Source of the DNA: Lutibaculum sp963816555
Lineage (GTDB): Bacteria; Pseudomonadota; Alphaproteobacteria; Rhizobiales; Tepidamorphaceae
Direction: 5' to 3'
NCBI GenBank assembly: GCA_963816555.1
Contig: CAWFLD010000011.1
Span: forward strand, 310,001 to 374,000
DNA length: 64,000 nt
How positions within the stretch are numbered: position 1 is the stretch's first letter; every line of letters starts with the position of its first letter. A program made the translations under genes and the position numbers. A model generated the notes under the pieces. It was not told the DNA's origin, made no database searches, and was given only the letters and a program-made list of their open reading frames with translations. Below, piece by piece: positions 8,415 through 17,688 of the stretch.

Positions 8415-9674
8415 ATGGACGACAGGAAGGGTATCGACCGCCGCCGGCTGTTGACCGCCGGCCTCGCCGCCGGCGGCGCCGCGATCGCGGGCCGGGCCGT
8501 GGCGGCCGAAGGCGACCCGGCAATTCTCGAGATCAAGGACTGGAACCGGTATCTCGGGCCGGGCGTGGAGGCTGCCCCCTACGGCATGCCGTCGAAATAC
8601 GAGGCGGACGTCATCCGGCGCGACGTGAGCTGGCTGACGGCGTCGACGGAGAGCTCGGTCAACTTCACGCCGCTGCACGCGCTCGACGGCATCATCACGC
8701 CGAACGGCCTGTGCTTCGAGCGCCACCATGCGGGCGTCGCCGAGGTCGACCCGGCCGAGCACCGGCTGATGATCAACGGCCTCGTGGACAAGCCGCTCGT
8801 CTTCACCATGGACGACCTCAAGCGCTTCCCGCGCGAGAACAGGATCTACTTCCTCGAGTGCGCGGCCAACTCCGGCATGGAGTGGCGCGGCTCGCAGCTC
8901 AACGGCGCCCAGTACACGCACGGCATGGTCCACTGCGTGATGTACACCGGCGTGCCGCTGCGCACGATCCTCGGCGAGGCGGGCATCAAGTCGAGCGCCA
9001 AGTGGGTGCTGGCCGAGGGCGCCGACGCCGCCGCGATGACGCGGTCGATCCCGCTGGAGAAGGCGGTCGACGACTGCATGGTCGCCTTCAAGATGAACGG
9101 CGAGGCGCTGCGCCCCGAACAGGGCTACCCGCTGCGCCTCGTGGTGCCGGGCTTGGAGGGCAACATGTGGGTCAAGTGGCTCCGGCGCCTCGAGGTCGGC
9201 GACATGCCGTGGCAGCAGCGCGAGGAGACGTCGAAGTACACCGACCTCCTCGCCAACGGCAAGGCGCGCCGGTTCACCTGGCTGATGGACGTCAAGTCCG
9301 TCATCACGAGCCCCAGCCCGCAGGTGCCGATCCCGCACGGCAAGGGGCCGCTGGTGATCACCGGCCTCGCCTGGTCGGGCAACGGCACGATCAAGCGCGT
9401 CGACGTCTCGATCGACGGCGGCCGCAACTGGAAGACGGCGCGCATCGACGGGCCGAGCCTGCCCAAGGCCCTGCACCGCTTCTATCTCGAGATCGACTGG
9501 GACGGCTCCGACCTGCTGCTGCAGTCCCGCGCGATGGACGAGAACGGCTTCATCCAGCCGACCAAGGACGAGCTTCGGGCCGTGCGCGGCGAGAACTCGA
9601 TCTACCACAACAACGGCATCCAGACCTGGCACGTCAAACCGGACGGAACCTCGGAAAATGTCGAAGTCTCTTAA
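8415..9674 (+). CDS. soxC: SoxC, molybdenum subunit of sulfane dehydrogenase
   Basis: A 419-residue member of the sulfite oxidase family with a Tat signal (DRRRLLTAGLAAGGAAIAG). The molybdenum-ligating cysteine is C149 in YFLECAANSGMEWRG. The C-terminal dimerisation domain includes GLAWSGNGTIKRVDVSIDGG. SoxC with SoxD oxidises the sulfane sulfur bound to SoxY, a six-electron step, so this cell should oxidise thiosulfate fully to sulfate without sulfur globules. The ATG at 8415 follows GGAGACTAGG. An in-frame ATG at 8379 lies inside the presumed operator and is not preferred. The stop overlaps the soxD start by 17 bases. Confidence 0.93.
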   Translation: MDDRKGIDRRRLLTAGLAAGGAAIAGRAVAAEGDPAILEIKDWNRYLGPGVEAAPYGMPSKYEADVIRRDVSWLTASTESSVNFTPLHALDGIITPNGLCFERHHAGVAEVDPAEHRLMINGLVDKPLVFTMDDLKRFPRENRIYFLECAANSGMEWRGSQLNGAQYTHGMVHCVMYTGVPLRTILGEAGIKSSAKWVLAEGADAAAMTRSIPLEKAVDDCMVAFKMNGEALRPEQGYPLRLVVPGLEGNMWVKWLRRLEVGDMPWQQREETSKYTDLLANGKARRFTWLMDVKSVITSPSPQVPIPHGKGPLVITGLAWSGNGTIKRVDVSIDGGRNWKTARIDGPSLPKALHRFYLEIDWDGSDLLLQSRAMDENGFIQPTKDELRAVRGENSIYHNNGIQTWHVKPDGTSENVEVS

Positions 9675-10876
9675 GATCCTCCTCGCCGCCGGCACGCTCG
9701 CCTTCGCCGCCGTCCGCGGCCCACGCCGAGGGCGACGCCGCCAAGGGCGAGAAGGTGTTCAGGAAGTGCGCCGTCTGCCACGCGGTCGGCGAGAACGCGA
9801 AGAACAAGATGGGGCCTGAGCTCAACGAGCTCATCGGCCGCACCGCCGGCGGCCTCGACGGCTTCAACTACTCGAAGGCGATGAAGCAGGCCGGCGAGAA
9901 CGGCCTCGTCTGGAACAGCGAGACGCTGCACCAGTACCTCGCCGACCCGCGGGCGATGGTGCCCGGCAACAAGATGGCCTTCCCGGGCCTGAAGAAGCAG
10001 GACGAGCTCGACGACGTCATCGCCTACCTGAAGACGTTCTCGCAGGGCTCGGCCGACGGGTCCGGCCAGTCGGGCGGTGCGGACAAGACCGAGGGCTCCG
10101 ACCAGTCGGCGGCGCCCGAGGCCGCGCCTGCCGAGACGACGGCGAGCGCCGCCGAGGCTCCCGCAGCCGACGCGTCGGCCGCCGGGTCGTCCGGCACCGA
10201 CACGACTTCGGCCGACACGACCGCCGAAGCCTCGGCGGCAGGCGACCTGCCGCCGGAAGGCGCCGGCCTCGTCTACGGCCTCGGCCGCGAGGCGACGCCC
10301 GCGGAGGTCGCGGCGTGGAACGTCGACATCCGCCCCGACGGCCAGGGCCTGCCGGAGGGCCACGGCACCGCGGCGGAGGGCGACCAGCTCTTCCAGGACA
10401 ACTGCTCGGCGTGCCACGGCGTGTTCGGCGAGGGCACGGGTCGCTGGCCGGTGCTGGCGGGCGGCCAGGGCAGCCTGACCGACGAGCGGCCGGAGAAGAC
10501 GATCGGCTCCTACTGGCCGTATCTCTCGACCGTCTACGACTACATCCGCCGGGCGATGCCGTTCGGCAACGCGCACTCGCTGTCGAACGACGACGTCTAC
10601 GCGCTGACGGCCTACCTCCTCTACCTGAACGACGTCGTGACGGACGAGGACTTCGAGCTGTCGAAGGAGAACTTCACCTCGATCGAGCTGCCCAACAAGG
10701 GCAACTTCATCGGCGACGACCGGGCTTCCGAGGCGCACTATGCCGAGAAGACCGAGCCGTGCATGACGGACTGCAAGGACAGCCCGGTGAAGATCACGAT
10801 GCGCGCGCGCATCCTCGACGTCACGCCCGGCACGGTCGACGACGACGAGAACCAGGGCGCGGGCTCGGTCGACTGA
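9658..10876 (+). CDS. soxD: SoxD, diheme cytochrome subunit of sulfane dehydrogenase (one frameshift)
   Basis: One extra base near 9712, inside the signal peptide, must be removed; the product is then 405 residues. A cytochrome c2-like domain comes first (CAVCH, KNKMGPELNELIGR, NKMAFPGLKKQDEL). A low-complexity Ala/Ser/Glu/Thr linker of about 80 residues follows. Last is the SoxD-specific heme domain (GREATPAEVAAWNVDIRPDG, CSACHGVFGEGTGRWPVLAGG, EPCMTDC near the end). As I know the family, Paracoccus SoxD has the SoxD-specific domain first and the c2-like domain last, so this order looks reversed. It passes electrons from SoxC to periplasmic cytochromes. Confidence 0.88.
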
Positions 10877-10916
10877 TCGGCGGCCCCGTCCGGGGGTGAC
10901 GGGCCGGCCGCGGCCG

Positions 10917-10950
10917 GTCCGCCCCCCGGCGGCTTCCACCGCCGGCGGAC
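10917..10950 (+). other. GC-rich hairpin between soxD and fccB
   Basis: CCGGCGG (10926-10932) pairs with CCGCCGG (10939-10945) around CTTCCA. Flanking GTCCGCC and GGCGGAC offer an alternative outer pairing. There is no T-tract. It may mark the end of the soxCD message or a processing site in the 171-base gap. Confidence 0.35.
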
Positions 10951-11047
10951 CGGACGACCGGGCCCGGGCTGCTCCGGCCGCGTCTTGCAAGCGGGTGCAC
11001 GACCTGCGATCAGGCGTCCGGCCGGGCACCGGCGACAGGAGGGAGCC

Positions 11048-12326
11048 ATGACGCGCATCACACGCCGCACCTTCGGGGTCATCGCCGGGGCGAGCGGGCT
11101 CAGCCTCGCGGCACCTGCCCTGCTCCGCGCACAGGGCCGGCCGAAGGTCGTGGTGGTCGGCGGCGGCGCGGGCGGCGCCACCGCGGCGCGCTACGTCGCG
11201 GCGGATTCGAAGGGGGCGGTCGACGTGACGCTCGTCACCGCGGAGCCGCGCTACACGACCTGCTTCTTCTCCAACCTCTATCTCGGCGGCTTCCGCAGCT
11301 TCAACTCCATCACCCACGGCTATGACGGCCTCGCCGCCCTTCCCGGCCTGTCGGTCGTCACCGCCACGGCGACCGCCGTCGACCGGGACGCGAAGGAGGT
11401 GCGGCTCGACGACGGCAGCCGCCTGCCCTACGACCGGCTGGTCCTGTCGCCCGGCATCGAGCTGATCTGGGATTCCGTCGACGGCTATTCCGAGGAGGCG
11501 GCGCAGATCATGCCGCACGCCTGGAAGGCCGGGCCGCAGACGAAGCTCCTGAAGGACCGGCTCGACGCGGTGGAGAACGGCCAGCAGATCCTCATCGTGC
11601 CGCCGCCCGATCCCTATCGCTGCCCGCCGGCGCCCTACGAGCGCGCCTCGGTGTTCGCGCACGTCCTCAAGTCGAAGGGCTTCACCGACTCCCGGATCAT
11701 CATCCTCGACCCCAAGGACCGCTTCTCCAAGGAAGGGCTCTTCTCGGAAGGCTGGGAAAGCCACTACCCCGGCATGGTCGAGTGGTACGGCCCGGGCATC
11801 CACGGCGGCATCAAGGGCGTCGATCCCTCGACCGGCGAGGTCATGACCGACTTCGACACCTTCAAGGGCGTGCTGGTGAACGTGATCCCGGCCCAGCGCG
11901 CCGGCGCCATCGCCCAGGCCGCGGAGCTCGCCGACGACACCGGCTACTGCCCGATCGAGCCGGCCTCGATGCGCTCGGCGATGGACGAGGCGATCTTCGT
12001 GCTCGGCGATTCCGCCATCGCCGGCGACATGCCGAAGTCCGCCTTCGCCGCCAACAGCCAGGCCAAGGTCGCGGCGATGACGATCGTCGGCGAGCTGACC
12101 GGCGCAGCAGACCTATCCCGCCCACTACGCGAGCACCTGCTGGAGCCTGATCGACGCCGAGGACAGCGTGAAGGTCGGCGCGGAATACGAGCCGGCGGAC
12201 GGGAAGATCGCGTCGACCTCGCACTTCATCAGCCAGACCGACGAGCCCGCCAAGCTGCGCAAGGCGAACTACGAGGAGTCGCTCGGCTGGTACGAGGGCA
12301 TGACCGCCGACATCTTCGGGGACTGA
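11048..12326 (+). CDS. fccB: flavocytochrome c sulfide dehydrogenase flavoprotein, FccB/SoxF (one frameshift)
   Basis: A 425-residue FAD enzyme, after removing one base near 12107. It has a Tat-like leader (TRRTFGVIAGASG) and a Rossmann motif VVVVGGGAGGATAARY. All three functional cysteines of flavocytochrome c fit: C72 (TTCFFSNLYLGG) for covalent FAD, and the redox pair C192 (YRCPPAPYERAS) and C364 (STCWSLI). It oxidises sulfide to sulfur or polysulfide in the periplasm, passing electrons to a cytochrome subunit. No fccA/soxE cytochrome gene is adjacent; in other sox clusters soxE precedes soxF. Its partner may be encoded elsewhere, or a general cytochrome may substitute. Confidence 0.87.
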
Positions 12327-12506
12327 GATGGGCTCGCCGCAGGCCCGGCACATTCGACGAAAGTCGCTGCGGCATGGCGGCGCGGCCGCCCGGGCGGCGC
12401 TGGCCATCGGGGGACACATCGGGTCATATACCGTACCGTTGACGCCCGCGACCCGCGCCCGGCTGGAGGCCACCCCGCCGCGGCGCCCTCAACGTGAGCC
12501 ATCCAG

Positions 12507-13688
12507 ATGACGCCGGACGAGGACGATCTCGACTGCGCGCTTCGCCGCGCCCTGCACCAGTCGATCATCGACATCGCCCCGGACGCGATCGTGGTGATCG
12601 ACGAGACGGGCCTGATCCGCTCCTTCAGCAAGGCCGCGCAGAAGCTGTTCGGCTACGCGGAGGAGGAGGTGCTCGGCCTGAACGTGTCGATGCTCATGCC
12701 CTCGCCCTACCGGGAGGCGCACAATTCCTACCTCGCGCGCTACCTGCGCACCGGCGAGCGGCGCATCATCTGCATCGGCCGGGTGGTGGTCGGCGAGCGG
12801 CGGGACGGCTCGACCTTCCCGATGGAGCTGTCGGTCGGCGAGACGACGTTCTCGGGCCGGCGCTACTTCACCGGCTTCGTGCGCGACCTCACCGAGCGGC
12901 GCGAGACCGAGCGGCGCCTGCAGGAGCTGCAGTCGGAGCTGATCCACGTCGGCAGCCTGACGGCGATGGGCGAGCTGGCCTCGAGCATCGCGCACGAGCT
13001 GAACCAGCCGCTCACCGCCATCGCCACCTATCTCAGCGGCGCCCGGCGGATCATCGACAGCCGCACCCCGGGCCGCGAGGAGATGCTGCGGGAGGCCGTC
13101 AGCAAGTCCGCCGAGCAGGCGCTGCGGGCGGGCCAGATCATCCAGCGGTTGCGCAGCTTCGTCTCGCGCGGCAAGAGCGAGCACCTGCCGGAGAGCCTCG
13201 ACAAGATCGTGCACGAGGCGAGCGCGCTCGCCCTCGTCGGCGTCAAGGACCACCGCGTCGTGGTGCGCGTGCGGCTCGACGGCGCCGCGGACGCCATCAT
13301 GGCCGACCGCGTGCAGGTGCAGCAGGTGCTGCTCAACCTGATGCGCAACGCGATCGAGGCGATGGAGGGCTCGCCGCTGCGCGAGCTGACGATCTCGTCG
13401 CATCCCGTGGGCGAGGACTTCGTCGAGGTCCGCGTCGCCGACACCGGCCCCGGCATCGCCGAGGAGATCAGGGCCCGGCTGTTCCAGCCCTTCGTCACCA
13501 GCAAGACGCAGGGGATGGGGGTCGGCCTGTCGATCTGCAAGACGATCATCGAGTCGCATGACGGCGAGATCTCCGCCGAGTGCGGAGAAAACGGCGGCAC
13601 CGTCTTCCGCTTCACGCTGCGCCGGCTCGACGGCAGCGAGGATCCGGCAGCCACTCCGCCGGGCCAATCCGGCCACGCGTTGAGCTAG
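12507..13688 (+). CDS. FixL-like heme-PAS oxygen-sensing histidine kinase
   Basis: A 393-residue soluble sensor kinase. The PAS domain (about 15-130) contains REAHNSYLARY with H72 aligned to the heme-ligating histidine of rhizobial FixL. R92 in IICIGRVVVGERRDG aligns with the FixL arginine that contacts bound oxygen. The HisKA phosphoacceptor is H163 (ASSIAHELNQPL). The ATPase has N (LMRNAIEA), G1 (ADTGPGIA) and G2 (GMGVGLSI) boxes. No transmembrane helices are seen, unlike Sinorhizobium FixL but like Bradyrhizobium FixL. By inference it senses oxygen. The gene follows the sulfur genes and precedes a receiver-only regulator, its probable partner. Confidence 0.86.
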   Translation: MTPDEDDLDCALRRALHQSIIDIAPDAIVVIDETGLIRSFSKAAQKLFGYAEEEVLGLNVSMLMPSPYREAHNSYLARYLRTGERRIICIGRVVVGERRDGSTFPMELSVGETTFSGRRYFTGFVRDLTERRETERRLQELQSELIHVGSLTAMGELASSIAHELNQPLTAIATYLSGARRIIDSRTPGREEMLREAVSKSAEQALRAGQIIQRLRSFVSRGKSEHLPESLDKIVHEASALALVGVKDHRVVVRVRLDGAADAIMADRVQVQQVLLNLMRNAIEAMEGSPLRELTISSHPVGEDFVEVRVADTGPGIAEEIRARLFQPFVTSKTQGMGVGLSICKTIIESHDGEISAECGENGGTVFRFTLRRLDGSEDPAATPPGQSGHALS

Positions 13689-13693
13689 GTCAA
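13680..13693. promoter_or_regulatory. FNR/FixK-like box upstream of the receiver gene
   Basis: TTGAGCTAGGTCAA has the TTGA-N6-TCAA geometry of FNR/FixK sites, with a canonical right half (GTCAA) and an imperfect left half. It overlaps the kinase stop codon and lies about 80 bases before the receiver start. One near-match in coding DNA can arise by chance. Confidence 0.28.
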
Positions 13694-13774
13694 GGCGCGG
13701 GCCCGCGGCGATGCCCAGCATGCTCCCGGTGAAGTCTCGCCTGTCGGGACGGTGCCGGAGCAGACGAAGACACG

Positions 13775-14164
13775 ATGAGCGGGGCGCAGTCGAACGGCAT
13801 GTCCGTGCTGGTCGCCGTGATCGACGACGACAAGGCCATCGTGGATGCGCTGCGCTTCCTGCTGCAGATGGAAGGCTTCGAGGTCGAGACCTTCCTGAGC
13901 GCGGCGGCCTTCCTGGCCGTGCTCGACCGGGTGCCGGCGGCCCTCGTCATCGTCGACCAGAACATGCCCGGGATGAGCGGGCTCGAGATGACGCTTGAGC
14001 TGCGCGGCCTCGGCCGTGCCGTGCCCGTCATCATGCTGACCGCCGCGCTCGACGGCGCCCTGCAGGCGCGCGCGCTGGCGGCCGGGGTCAGCCACGTCCT
14101 CGCCAAGCCCCCGTCGGACGACGAGCTCATCGACCTGGTCCGGGCCCTTCTCGATGGCGGTTAG
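13775..14164 (+). CDS. single-domain response regulator (receiver only)
   Basis: A 129-residue CheY-like receiver without output domain. Acidic pocket residues are D17-D19 (VIDDDKA), the phosphoacceptor is D61 (VIVDQNMPGMSG), the threonine lies in IMLTAAL, and the conserved lysine in HVLAKPPSDDE. It lies 86 bases after the FixL-like kinase and is the likely phosphate acceptor. FixJ normally carries a LuxR-type DNA-binding domain, missing here. The protein may act as a phosphate sink, a relay intermediate or a protein-binding switch. A start at 13799 (MSVLVAVIDDD) is also possible. Confidence 0.85.
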   Translation: MSGAQSNGMSVLVAVIDDDKAIVDALRFLLQMEGFEVETFLSAAAFLAVLDRVPAALVIVDQNMPGMSGLEMTLELRGLGRAVPVIMLTAALDGALQARALAAGVSHVLAKPPSDDELIDLVRALLDGG

Positions 14165-14234
14165 GAGGCTCGCTGTCTTCCCGGCGGCATTTCATGTACC
14201 CCTTTGCGAAGGAGTTGAAGCCGGCGAAGGAGCG

Positions 14235-15683
14235 ATGCGCGTGAGCCGGGACGTTCGGATCGCAGCCCGCGGCGGGCGATGGCGGGGCGCCGGCCGCCGC
14301 GCCGGCGCGCTCCTGCTCGCGGTCCTGTCGCTTGGCCCGCTCCTTGGCCTGCTCCTCGCCCTCTCGGCAACCGACGCGGCACGGGCGCAGGAGGCGAGGC
14401 TCGGCGGCGCGGCCGCCCTGCTCGACATCGACGGCGCGATCGGCCCCGCGACCTCGGACTACCTGCACCGCGCCCTCGGGCAGGCGGTCGACGGCGGCGC
14501 CGCGGTCGTGGTCCTGCGGCTCGACACGCCGGGCGGGCTGTCGGCTGCGATGCGCGACATCATCCGCGACATGCTCGCCTCGCCGATCCCCGTCATCGCC
14601 TATGTCGCGCCGAGCGGCGCGCGGGCGGCGAGCGCGGGAACCTACATCCTCTACGCGAGCCAGCTCGCCGCGATGGCGCCCGGCACCAATCTCGGCGCCG
14701 CCACGCCGATCCGGCTCGGCGGCGGCAAGACGCCGCTCGGGAATGACGGCGGCGACGCGGAGGACGGCGGCGACGCGGCCCCCGCCGACGCCGAGAGCGC
14801 CAAGGCGATCAACGACGCCGCCGCCTATATCCGCAGCCTGGCGGAGCTGCACGGCCGCAACGCCGACTGGGCCGAGAGCGCGGTGCGCCGGGCGGAGAGC
14901 CTGAGCGCCGACGAGGCGCTGCAGAAGAACGTCATCGAGATCGTCGCCCGCGACGTGGAGGACCTGCTGAACCAGGCGGACGGCCGGACCGTGAAGATCG
15001 GCGGCGCGCAGGCGACGCTGCACACCGCCGGCCTGCGGGTCGTCCCGCTGGAGCCGGACTGGCGGACGCGGCTCCTCGCCGTCATCACCGATCCCAACAT
15101 CGCCTACATCCTGATGCTCGTCGGCATCTACGGCATCGTCTTCGAGTTCTGGAGCCCCGGCGCCGTGGCGCCCGGCGTCGTCGGGGCGATCTCGCTCGTC
15201 GTCGCGCTGTTCGCGCTGAACCTCCTGCCGATCAACATGGCGGGCGCCGGCCTCGTGCTGCTCGGCATCGCGCTCTTCGTCGCCGAGGCGTTCGTGCCCT
15301 CCTTCGGCATGCTCGGCATCGGCGGCGCCACGGCCTTCGCGCTCGGCTCCGTCTTCCTGTTCCAGGACGTGCCGGGCTTCGGCCTGTCGTGGACCGTGAT
15401 CGGCGTGGCGACGGGGCTGACGGTCGCCTTCTTCGTCCTCGTCATCGCCGCCGTCGTCCAGGCGCAGCGCCGCCGCGTCGCCTCGGGCGACGAGAGCCTG
15501 ATCGGCGACGTCGCGGACGTCCTGACATGGTCGGGCGAGCATGGTTACGTGCACGTGCAGGGCGAGCGCTGGCAGGCGCGCTCGCCCCGGCCCCTCGCGC
15601 CGGGCGAGAAGGTGCGGGTGCGCGGCCGCCGGAAGCTCGTTCTCGACGTCGAACCCGACACCGCTGCCGAACCCGAGGCCTGA
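14235..15683 (+). CDS. NfeD-family membrane serine protease (ClpP-class)
   Basis: A 482-residue protein with an N-terminal signal or anchor (about 24-45). A ClpP-like protease domain contains RLDTPGGLSAAMRDI and the serine nucleophile region GARAASAGTYILYASQLAAM. Four or five transmembrane segments follow, then a C-terminal OB-fold NfeD domain. This is the long NfeD type that partners a stomatin/SPFH protein, and an SPFH gene follows 11 bases later, the classic pair. By family knowledge the protease cleaves hydrophobic C-terminal segments of the SPFH partner. A GTG at 14241 has better Shine-Dalgarno spacing (GGAG plus eight) and may be the true start. Confidence 0.86.
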   Translation: MRVSRDVRIAARGGRWRGAGRRAGALLLAVLSLGPLLGLLLALSATDAARAQEARLGGAAALLDIDGAIGPATSDYLHRALGQAVDGGAAVVVLRLDTPGGLSAAMRDIIRDMLASPIPVIAYVAPSGARAASAGTYILYASQLAAMAPGTNLGAATPIRLGGGKTPLGNDGGDAEDGGDAAPADAESAKAINDAAAYIRSLAELHGRNADWAESAVRRAESLSADEALQKNVIEIVARDVEDLLNQADGRTVKIGGAQATLHTAGLRVVPLEPDWRTRLLAVITDPNIAYILMLVGIYGIVFEFWSPGAVAPGVVGAISLVVALFALNLLPINMAGAGLVLLGIALFVAEAFVPSFGMLGIGGATAFALGSVFLFQDVPGFGLSWTVIGVATGLTVAFFVLVIAAVVQAQRRRVASGDESLIGDVADVLTWSGEHGYVHVQGERWQARSPRPLAPGEKVRVRGRRKLVLDVEPDTAAEPEA

Positions 15684-15694
15684 AGAGGACCGCC

Positions 15695-16510
15695 ATGCCG
15701 TTCGATCTCGTCGCCTACGCCGTCATCGCCGTCATCGTGGTCGTGATCCTGACCTCGATCCTCAAGATCATGCGGGAATACGAGCGGGCCGTGATGTTCA
15801 CGCTCGGCCGCTTCACCGGCGTGAAGGGCCCGGGCCTCATCGTCATGATCCCGGTCGTCCAGCAGATGGTGCGCGTCGACCTGCGCACGATCGTGCTCGA
15901 CGTGCCGAGCCAGGACGTGATCTCGAAGGACAACGTCTCGGTGAAGGTCAACGCGGTGCTCTATTTCCGCGTCATCGAGCCGGAGAAGGCCGTCATCCAG
16001 GTCGAGGACTTCATGATGGCGACGAGCCAGCTCGCCCAGACGACGCTGCGCTCGGTGCTCGGCAAGCACGACCTCGACGAGATGCTGTCGGAGCGCGACA
16101 AGCTGAACGCCGACCTGCAGGACATCCTCGACAGCCAGACCGACGCCTGGGGCATCAAGGTCGCGAACGTCGAGATCAAGCATGTCGACATCGACGAGAG
16201 CATGGTGCGCGCCATCGCCCGGCAGGCGGAGGCGGAGCGAAACAGGCGCGCCCGCATCATCAACGCCGAGGGCGAGCACCAGGCGGCCGAGCGCCTCGTC
16301 GAGGCCGCCTCCGAGCTCGCCCAGCGCCCCGAGGCGATGCAGCTGCGCTACCTCTCGACGCTCTACGACATCGCCGCCGACAAGAACTCGACGATCGTCT
16401 TCCCCGTGCCGATCGACATCCTGCGGGGCGTGCTCGGCGGCCTCGGCGGCCAGCCGGCGGCGGCACCCGCCAAGGATCCCGGCCCCCGGGACGAGAAGCC
16501 GGCCGAGTGA
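15695..16510 (+). CDS. SPFH/stomatin-like membrane protein (slipin)
   Basis: A 271-residue slipin with one N-terminal hydrophobic hairpin (about 5-23), then the SPFH domain: REYERAVMFTLGRFTGVKGPG, RVDLRTIVLDVPSQDVISKDN and NVEIKHVDIDESMVRAIARQ. A charged helical C-terminal region ends in a Pro/Ala-rich tail. Slipins oligomerise on lipid microdomains and are cleaved or regulated by NfeD proteases such as the one encoded immediately upstream (11-base gap, good GAGG ribosome site). It may interact with hopanoid-rich membrane, since hopanoid genes lie in this window; that link is speculation. Confidence 0.88.
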   Translation: MPFDLVAYAVIAVIVVVILTSILKIMREYERAVMFTLGRFTGVKGPGLIVMIPVVQQMVRVDLRTIVLDVPSQDVISKDNVSVKVNAVLYFRVIEPEKAVIQVEDFMMATSQLAQTTLRSVLGKHDLDEMLSERDKLNADLQDILDSQTDAWGIKVANVEIKHVDIDESMVRAIARQAEAERNRRARIINAEGEHQAAERLVEAASELAQRPEAMQLRYLSTLYDIAADKNSTIVFPVPIDILRGVLGGLGGQPAAAPAKDPGPRDEKPAE

Positions 16511-16529
16511 GGCCGCGCCCGGCGGCCGG

Positions 16530-17597
16530 TCAGCCGGCGGAGAACCGGTAGACGGTGACCTGCCGGTAGGTCTCGCCCGGATCGAGCCTCGTCGAGGGAA
16601 AGGACGGCCGGTTCGGCGCATCCGGGAAATGCTGTGCCTCGAGGCAGAAGCCGTCGGACTGGCGGATGGCGCGGCCGCCCTTGCCGGCCGCCGTGCCGTC
16701 GAGGAAGTTGCCGGTGTAGACCTGCAGGCCCGGCGCCGTCGTCGACAGCTCGAGCACCCGGCCCGACGTCTCCTCCTCGGCGCGGGCGGCGAATCTCGGC
16801 TCCTCCGTCACGCCGCCGCGCAGCACGTAGCAGTGGTCGTAGCCGCGCCCGCCGAGGATCTGCCCGTCGCGTCCGTCGCGGATGCGCTCGGCGAAGGCGT
16901 GCGGCTCCCGGAAGTCGAACGGCGTCCCCTCGACCGGCCGCACCTCGCCGGTCGGGATCATCGTCTCGTCGTCCGGCAGGAATTCGTCGGCCGCGACCTC
17001 GAGGCGATGGCCCAGCACGTCGCGCCCGCACGGCATGCCGGCGAGGTTGAAATAGGCGTGGTTCGTCATGTTCACGACGGTCGGGCGGTCCGTGGTCGCC
17101 TCGTAGCGCACCGTCAGCTCGCCCGGGCCGGTCAGCTCGTAGCGGGCGGTGATCGTCAGCCGGCCGGGGAAGCCGCCCTCCCCGTCCGGGCTGACATAGC
17201 GCAGCGTGACCGCGGGCGCGGGCGTCTCGCGCGTCTCGACGATCGTCCAGTTGCGCAGGGCGCAGCCGGTCGGCCCGCTGTGCAGGCAGTTCGGGCCGGC
17301 ATTCGCGGCGAGCCGGTGGCGCGTGCCGTCGAGCGTGAAGGAGGCGCCGGCGATGCGGTTGGCGTAGCGCCCGACGGAGGAGCCGAAATAGTGCGGCTGC
17401 GCCTCGTAGTCGGCCAGCTCGTCATGGCCCAGCGTGACGTCGGCCATCCGGCCGTCGCGGTCCGGCACGTGAACCGCCTGCAGCGTCGCACCGAAGCTGA
17501 TGACCGTGACCCGGATCCCCTCGCCCTCGAGATCGACGGCCTGCACGGGAGAGCCGTCAGCCAGGTTGCCGAAGGTGCGGGTGGAGAGTGTTCCCAT
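16530..17597 (-). CDS. galM: aldose 1-epimerase (galactose mutarotase)
   Basis: A 355-residue GalM-fold enzyme that interconverts alpha and beta anomers of aldoses. Signatures are GRYANRIAGASFTLDG near residue 80, the catalytic-histidine region NMTNHAYFNLAG, YDHCYVLRG, and the C-terminal glutamate in GFCLEAQHFPDAPN. The ATG at 17597 follows GAGGAAGCCAC; the open frame extends further upstream without support. It converges with the SPFH gene, whose stop is 20 bases away. No sugar operon is directly adjacent, so it is probably a stand-alone housekeeping mutarotase. Confidence 0.88.
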   Translation of the reverse strand: MGTLSTRTFGNLADGSPVQAVDLEGEGIRVTVISFGATLQAVHVPDRDGRMADVTLGHDELADYEAQPHYFGSSVGRYANRIAGASFTLDGTRHRLAANAGPNCLHSGPTGCALRNWTIVETRETPAPAVTLRYVSPDGEGGFPGRLTITARYELTGPGELTVRYEATTDRPTVVNMTNHAYFNLAGMPCGRDVLGHRLEVAADEFLPDDETMIPTGEVRPVEGTPFDFREPHAFAERIRDGRDGQILGGRGYDHCYVLRGGVTEEPRFAARAEEETSGRVLELSTTAPGLQVYTGNFLDGTAAGKGGRAIRQSDGFCLEAQHFPDAPNRPSFPSTRLDPGETYRQVTVYRFSAG

Positions 17598-17688
17598 GTG
17601 GCTTCCTCGTGCCCGGTGTGTGGAGCGTGGGCTCACTCCATACACCGCGCACGGGCCGGCGCGCGAGGCCGGCGACACCGGCCCCGCT

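Noticed and set aside
9671..11803. A 710-codon open frame on the minus strand opposite soxD and fccB
   Set aside because: Arg/Val/Ala-rich antisense translation of well-supported cytochrome and flavoprotein genes; typical of high-GC DNA.
12328..12510. A 60-codon reading frame after fccB
   Set aside because: No ribosome site, Arg-rich composition and no recognisable feature; it ends just inside the kinase start. The 180-base gap looks like a promoter region.
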